From: Owenia fusiformis
Lineage: Eukaryota; Annelida; Polychaeta; Sabellida; Oweniidae
Direction of reading: 5' to 3'
DNA length: 64,000 bases
NCBI GenBank assembly: GCA_903813345.2
Contig: CAIIXF020000001.1
Coordinates: forward strand, 48,687,885 to 48,751,884
The notes beneath the pieces were generated by a model. That model was not told where the DNA came from, did not search any database, and saw only the letters and a list, made by a program, of their open reading frames with translations. This document shows, one piece after another, positions 57,904-64,000 of this stretch (its first letter is position 1; the number at the start of each line of letters is the position of its first letter). The position numbers and the translations under genes are program-made.

Positions 57904-60365
57904 ATGCAAAGTGGTACTAGATATGCAGCGACAGACGGAGAGACCCAACACGGTCTGCAAAGTAACCTGCTCAAACCTATGGACGTCCTAGATTCGCACG
58001 GTGAGAGAGGGGACTTTTTGAGGCGCTTGCACACACTCAGCTCGACAGAGACAAGTGGCATAGGTGACTGCCATACGACGCTATCGAGGGAAGAACTCAA
58101 CGGTAAAACCACAAGGCAATCAAGTTTCCAAACAGACGTTGACAGCCCTAGAATCCCAAGGCGTAGACATTCATTTGAACTGGCGATAATGGGAATGTAC
58201 ACCAATCATTCATCGCACGAGGTGCCGGACGAAGGTATTGATACCAACGATGATCCTGTCGAATTTGACGAGCTATTCAGTCGGAGTCATATAGATATAA
58301 GTGGAGGGACTAATATCGATCGTTCGATGTTTTTTAGTTCACAAGAACGGCTTAAAAATAGAGGACCAAACACATCCAGTTCAGCAGCGGTACAATATGA
58401 AATGGGGGAATACTGCACTAACAGTCCGGACAGATCGGACTCTCCAACTTCATCTATACCAGGTGACTTTGGAGAAGGCAGGAGCCCTGATGATCACCAC
58501 AATAGTTCCCGTAGGAACTCGAGGGCGGGGAAAATGGAATCGGATTGGATGCGATGGGGAAGGGACAGGAGAGATAGCATGAAGAAACGCAATGATAAAC
58601 TTGAACAACACCAAAAACAAATAGAGTCCAAGCGTACACCAACGCCTGTTAAAAAGGCCAGAAAGGAAAGTTTAAAATTCGTAGCAGCTGGATATGCAAT
58701 CAATGACACTGACCTCTCCATTGATGATGATATCCCAGAAATAGAGGAGAACCCAAGAATTCTTCAGAGAGAACGTCTTATGTCAAAGGCATCTAGTGGC
58801 TTGACGCCGGTGTCACCAATCAGGCCACAACGCTACAAAAGAGCAACATTTGACCCTAATGTCTTAACAGCATTTTGGCAACATAAGATATTTACCAGGG
58901 GTAGGATTGTTGGTATCACCCTCAGCATCATAGCGTTCATCACCAACATAATCTCAATCGCAAATCATTACTGGTTATATCATACAGGTCAGTGAAATTA
59001 AGTCATTTATTTCAGAAATTGTCTCCCGTATACCATTTAGATAGACTATGAAGGCGTTTTAATTACCTAATTCTTGCTACTGTACATTGGTGACAATTTT
59101 AGTTGGGCCTATTCACGGGTATTTGCTAAATGCCCCCCCCCCCCCGAATGCTTCGTCGTCTTTAATCACCTTGCTAATCAAGCCAAAGATAGTAATATTT
59201 GAAAGCATTCGGATGGCATGACTCTTCCCGTGTATGATTTGAATCATCTTCAGTTTAGCAATGAGTGAAATACACTTACAGATGCGGAGTCTGTTCAAAA
59301 TTATTACAAACGCTTTCGGATACTCTCTTTATTGAAGTTTTCACGATACAGGCTTAAGTAGAAGTAATGAATCTTTTGTAACGCAATTCCCAGGGCACGC
59401 TTAATCGCATGCTGCAGAGTTTTAGTTATGCATTTCATAATTTTAAATGATAACTGTTACACATAGACTTTTATTTTACTGTTATTTATGTCATACTGGT
59501 AATTGTTTTTCTATGATTACTAAGCGCTTTGACTAAGTAGAATGAGACGTCACACACTCCCCCTTTAAAGAATTATGTCACGGGAATTGTAAAATCACAT
59601 GTGGCAACAACAGAGAACACGCGAATCAACTGATGTATCTAATAAAATGAGAACCTGAGCACCTGTTAGCTGTAAAAACAAAGCATTATTATTGCCTTAT
59701 TGGATATAATAGCATGTATGCATGTACTTTATTGAATGCTTCCAGATCAACAGGTACAATCCAATCATATCCATTCTGGCTTATGGCTGCGATGTAATTC
59801 TCATAAAAATACTTCTTCCGAAATCTGCACGTTTATATCAGATGAACGTAAGTTTTAGCTAGTTTTAGTAGTATGACCCACCTAATAGAAATTCACAAAT
59901 CATATACTAAATTAAAGCTAAGTATGTTATGTTCTTCACTCTACCTTTCTTTAGCATTAGTCCATTTCATTCCACGTTTCGTTTTCATTATCATTAAGTG
60001 GCCAAACATCGGGCCAAGACGGAAAAAGAAGCTGTATGATGGATATCAAAATAAGGCATAGAGATTTCGCTAATTACTCTATGTAGGCATTGATCTCCAT
60101 CCAAAATCACAAGCACTATAGTCTTGCATCAAGGCATTGTTACCCTCTCTCTAACCAAGTTGCAGAGAAGATTAGGTACAAGCGTTCATGAATTATTAGT
60201 TTTTTTCTTCTTCAGACTGGCAACGTGCTGTGATTGGACTGCTGATTTTCACCTTTGCCTTTGGTTTGTTGGCCACTGTGTTGTCCATCTGTGGCATATT
60301 TAGCGCACATATGGGCAAGAAAGTCTATTTCTACCACTCGTCTGGAGAGATGTTTTTTATATGTG
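57904..60365 (+). CDS. Claudin/PMP22/stargazin-superfamily tetraspan with long N-terminus (3' incomplete)
   Basis: Exons are 57904-58987, 59746-59847 and 60216-60365. Donors are CATACAG|GTCAGT, GATGAAC|GTAAGT and TATGTG|GTAAGT. All joins are phase 1, giving 445 readable residues. The ATG follows an in-frame TGA at 57877. Residues 1-333 are hydrophilic, Ser-rich and probably disordered and cytosolic. They contain basophilic kinase-type motifs RRRHS (86-90), RRNS (193-196) and RRDS (212-215), and a charged helix-like stretch at 205-250. TM1 is about 334-355, ending NHYWLYH. The first extracellular loop has HSGLW (371-375), C378 and C389, the superfamily signature W-GLW-C-C, with an NTS glycosylation site at 383. 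TM2 is about 400-426. TM3 starts near 439 and continues outside the window. HYWLY, HSGLW..C and a RAV before TM2 recall stargazin/CACNG proteins, but the loop is shorter. The subfamily is uncertain. Members act as junction or channel-accessory membrane proteins. Confidence 0.85.
58988..59745 (+). other. Intron 1 of the tetraspan gene
   Basis: It starts GTCAGTGA and ends in GCTTCCAG. It contains a C13-type homopolymer near 59132. Both ends suit phase 1 joining. Confidence 0.8.
59746..59847 (+). CDS. Exon 2 of the tetraspan gene (first extracellular loop)
   Basis: This 102-bp exon is too short to stand out as an open frame. It is preceded by TGCTTCCAG and followed by GTAAGTTT. Read in the phase set by exon 1, it is fully open and gives a loop with HSGLWLRC, an NTS glycosylation site and a second cysteine ten residues after the first. 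Exons 1 and 3 would also join in frame without it, so it could in principle be skipped. Skipping would remove the defining motif. Confidence 0.85.
59848..60215 (+). other. Intron 2 of the tetraspan gene
   Basis: It runs from GTAAGTTT to a T-rich tract ending TTCTTCAG. A 62-codon chance frame (59873-60061) lies inside and has no support. Confidence 0.8.
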
Positions 60366-63300
60366 GTAAGTTCTCTCATCTAGATAATTTATAGAGTAAA
60401 ACGTTTTCCCAGGGTTATATGATACACGCAGGTTATCACTCTAAGTACATTTAATTAGTTCAATGATATACATCTGAGTCTTGCATTGAGACCTTAGTTT
60501 ATGCCCCCCCCCCCCATTCAACGTCACTTCTTTTACATAAAGATGGAGAAACAGATAAGGGACAGATGTTTAATGCAAGACTACTCATTCTCCTGTATTT
60601 ATGTTAATTTTTCAGCTGTTGGTTTCATAAAATTGGATTTAAAGTTTGAACTAAATTGATAACATTGGATATCCGCCCACATCCGATGTTTAAATTATTT
60701 GATTATAAATTTTAATTTGATTTCATATCAAACTGACTATTTTGTCATTACATAATCATAGGCAGACTCACATCCCATTTGCGAAGCCTATATTTCCAGT
60801 CCCGACTATAAAAAGTTGAGGTTGGATATCCATTCCGAGTCTTTACGCCGTGCATATGATATCCTCAACTTACTATTCATTTCGGGAGAATCGAATTAAA
60901 TGACTATCGATAATATTGCACATATATAAAGAAGCATACAATCTCAGTGTTCATACATAAGGGTTATGTACTGGGAGGTTTTGGATATGGGGTTTATCCA
61001 GAGGGAGATATGCATATCTACCTGAGGGACCGTAGGGACCGAAGGTAGATGTGTATATCTCACGACATGGCTCATGTGACAGCTAATTTAGTAAGTCAGT
61101 GTTTCTAAGATCGTTCGATTTCCAGCCCTCTCGACCCCCCCCCTCCCTTTAAACATCATACGTAAATGTGGAACGGATAGAGGAGGGAGTATAAGCCAAA
61201 GATTAGGATTCTACATGCCATTGAACATATATTTATGGTATCAGTCACATTAGAATAATACAACTTTTTATCGTGTCTCTTCCATCGATTTAAGATGTTT
61301 CCTCGACAAGCTCAATTTTTTATTCATTATTCCAATGCGGGCTTTGATAAGGATATAGGGAATCATTTGTACGTACGTACGTCAGTTCGTATGCTTTCAA
61401 TGATTAGCTCAAATGACTGTCAATTTTCCTGCCGATAAACTTCCGTAAGTCAGTATCATTTTTCGCAAATAAATAATTGTGTGTTTTATTAAAAATTGTT
61501 TCAGTCTAGTCGCGCTCTGTGAAAGTCAAAATAGCCGTTAGAATGTACAAATTTTGTTCTTTTCTGTTACATTCGCTTATATTTTGTCACATATATAATG
61601 ACATGATATGGAAAGAGATATTCCGAGATTCTAATAAGTGCATACTTGCCACCCAGTGTGAAAATAAAAAAATGAAATTGATTTACAACAAGTCTCATTG
61701 ACTCCGCTATTCAAGTCCCGATTCAAGTATTCAAAAGAAGACATCGTTTCAGGGGATGTTGATTTGCAGTGAAAAGACAATTTCAATTAATTCAATCTAA
61801 ATCAATTCGCCAATGACTCTGGGTTGAACAGTCCCCCATGTTTTTCTCAATATCTTGATTTGCAGGTAAACTAATAAAACACATCGTTTGAGTTCAGGCC
61901 TTTGTCATCGTGATTGTGTCGTTGCTAGCAGAAACATTTGATTCATCAAAACACTTATTGCACAGTAAAGTTTAATACAATTTAGCTTTGATCGTGAAAA
62001 AATGTATTTCCCTTGTGGTTCTGTGTTCGACTATTTGACATTTATCTATAAGCTTGCCTGACTGATCTAGCAGAATGCAGCAACCGTCAGATGTGTTTTA
62101 CATTCATAAATGAGCTAATGATCCAGCCGTGAAATGTTGAGATACAAATCATACATTTGCTGAAATCGATATATTTATGATCTATGGAGCGCATTAGACC
62201 AGATCTACTAGCCTTTGAGAGATGTTTCGGAGATTAACCTCATAATTTTGTTACTTATGTTGTTACTTATGTATTTACGATATCACTGGTTGACCAGCGC
62301 TCATTTTAAACTATGTGTTCAATTTTCCAAATGAGCTGATGTGATCTTCGTTCATGTCTTTTGAATGATTAACCTGATCCACTTCACAATTCACACTTAC
62401 CTTTTGTGGGACACTCGAGTCCATATAATTAATAGCATTGTACGCTTTGAGCTCCTTAGCTAGAGAAAGTATACGAAATTAAATCTAGAAGCTAAAACCG
62501 TACATTTAGGAACTGTCAATATCATCCTATAAAACATAAATTTTGGGCATATGTAGAGGTAATACTAAGAGAGTGACCGTACGTTGGATTTATCCTGAAA
62601 ATTAATATGATAGTCTACCTGAGGGTTAATCTCGATATGAGGACTCTTAATAAATTAATTAAAAAGAATATATTTGAGAAAAAATGTTTCGATAAAATTA
62701 ACAAAATATTCGAGATGAACACCCACCTCATCTCTGTGGCCCAAGCCATCTCTATGAAATCAGCACGCTTGTTTGCTCGTTGCTTATGGTGAAGCCACCC
62801 GTCTACCCCTGATTTCGTCAATCATCCTGTCCGTGCAGTGTGTACCTGGAAAGATAAAAAATAAATAAATAAAAACCTACATACCTGAAAAATAAAAAAA
62901 TAACTGTACCACATCAATTTTCTTGAATTATGCATCCTGATTCCTGATAACACGAGATGTCATCGCTTAATTTCGTCTAGGAGCAAAATGATATATTTCG
63001 TGCTCATAGAAGTTGACTGCTCCTAGACGTCAACCAGAGTGATCCATCAAGGTATTACATATGACTGAAGGAATACACTGGTTTAACAGTATGGAATAAG
63101 TATAAGTAGCTCTTGGATTAAAAATAATTTGTTTGAAAATCTTGAGATTTATATTTAGACAACCTGCACATAAACGTTCCAATTTCTCCCGTGGATAATC
63201 ATCACATATTTTTGTTTTGCAACTAGCAACATTTTTCTAGAATAGAATTATCTCTCGTGACCCTAGACAATTGCTGTGTAAGATGCATGTCTTTAAAGAA

Positions 63301-64000
63301 GACCATCAAACTTATAATCATAAAATACTGGCTCACTAATGATGCAGAACTTAAAAACCATCATCCATCTAGCCCCAAAACGTGTATGTAGCGTTTTGGA
63401 GAGGGACGTAGTCTGATATCGTTAGACGAGAATTCGTTGAGATGCTTTGAAAGATACCATCACCTTATGAGTTCTGATTCGAGCCCTCTTCCCATTCCTC
63501 AAAGTGGATGAATCAAGATTGACGCATTATGCCCAATAAATGTGGGCATATGAGAGCTAGCCTAATTTGTTTTCAGACTAAAACGTTTTGAATTGCTCGT
63601 TGCTAATGCGACTGTCAGTCTCGAAATCATATTATATTAAAGGTTTACGTCGATTTTTAACTTAGAATTCAGTCTAGGGCATGAACGGTTTTGGAGAACT
63701 TGTTACACTGCTGTTTTGATACATCGACGGCTGATTTAATAAAAGCAATAAGAGTTTCTCGAATCGAAATTGGTCCCATGGTTAAAAAAGAATCTAGCTA
63801 CATGCTCTTGAGAGAAAATTAATTTTAATAGCGAAACCTTGATGAAAGTCGTTAATCACAATGGGAAGTATTCATGACGCAAAAGTTGAATATTCCATTT
63901 CAACCCCAAAATCATACATCTATACTGTAAATTTGCCATAGACCGTGTCAATTAGGTAAATTCCCTCTAAATCGAGTAAATGATGACAAATGACTAAAAT
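60366..64000 (+). other. Intron 3 of the tetraspan gene (continues past the window)
   Basis: After the GTAAGTTC donor I tested acceptor-like sites such as 60615, 61504 and 63576. All lead quickly to stops or to non-membrane sequence. The TM3-TM4 exon is therefore not in the window. C runs near 60504 and 61135 and one repeat fragment (60961-61075) are the only visible structure. Confidence 0.6.
60961..61075 (+). repeat. Intronic copy of the GGTTATTTACTGGGAGG family with hairpin
   Basis: GGTTATGTACTGGGAGG, GGATATGGGGTTTATCC and GAGGGAGATATG follow the order of the reversed arm of 45651-45707. A local hairpin forms from GAGATATGCATATCTACCT and AGGTAGATGTGTATATCTC around a GGGACCGTAGGGACC centre. 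Confidence 0.7.

Noticed and set aside
57816-58205. 129-codon minus-strand frame opposite tetraspan exon 1
   Set aside because: It is a shadow of a real coding exon; there is no splice or motif evidence on that strand.
60616-60659. Possible fourth exon of the tetraspan gene after TTTTTCAG
   Set aside because: It is phase-compatible but yields 14 residues and a stop. The sequence is charged and unlike TM3, so it would give a truncated protein. Most likely it is a chance acceptor.

Overview
The window looks like nuclear DNA from a marine invertebrate animal. It is AT-rich, has long introns with GT/AG splice sites, AATAAA polyadenylation signals and an animal-type KLF transcription factor. Dispersed repeats carry phrases such as 'aaaatggccgcc' and long 'ccgtccgtc' runs, which are common in lophotrochozoans and basal deuterostomes. 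I cannot fix the phylum from sequence alone.

Only two host genes can be supported, both on the + strand. The first (33808-36104) is a complete two-exon Kruppel-like factor of the KLF1/2/4/17 group, about 381 residues. It has an acidic activation motif, two sumoylation-type sites, a basic nuclear localisation stretch and three C2H2 fingers. Its upstream region carries a TATA-like sequence and a perfect MEF2 consensus. The second starts at 57904 and runs off the right edge. It is a claudin/PMP22/stargazin-superfamily tetraspan with an unusually long N-terminal cytosolic region (about 333 residues). I rebuilt three exons (57904-58987, 59746-59847, 60216-60365), all joined in phase 1. The 102-bp middle exon is easy to miss and carries the diagnostic GLW..C....C extracellular-loop motif. 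TM3 and TM4 must lie beyond the window.

The left third (1-33 kb) is repeat territory. Two direct copies of a >2-kb repeat (1-1989 and 16987-19106), plus an inverted partial copy, carry the 3' tail of a non-LTR retrotransposon. There is a second LINE remnant at about 11.5 kb, a diverged minisatellite (12.7-13.4 kb) and an 82-bp satellite of about 28 units with higher-order structure (19.34-21.68 kb). Several TIR-bounded non-autonomous DNA transposons follow. One of about 894 bp (26499-27392) is nested in an older dispersed repeat.

The region between the two genes (36.5-57.9 kb) has no convincing exon. It is crowded with fold-back and TIR elements whose target-site duplications can be read directly: TA, 5 bp and 9 bp. 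A degenerate tandem array (42.5-45.3 kb) has been hit three times by different elements, so the empty sites can be reconstructed from its own repeat units.

The two genes show no sign of working together. They are separate loci about 22 kb apart. I found no rRNA, credible tRNA, CRISPR array or viral gene.
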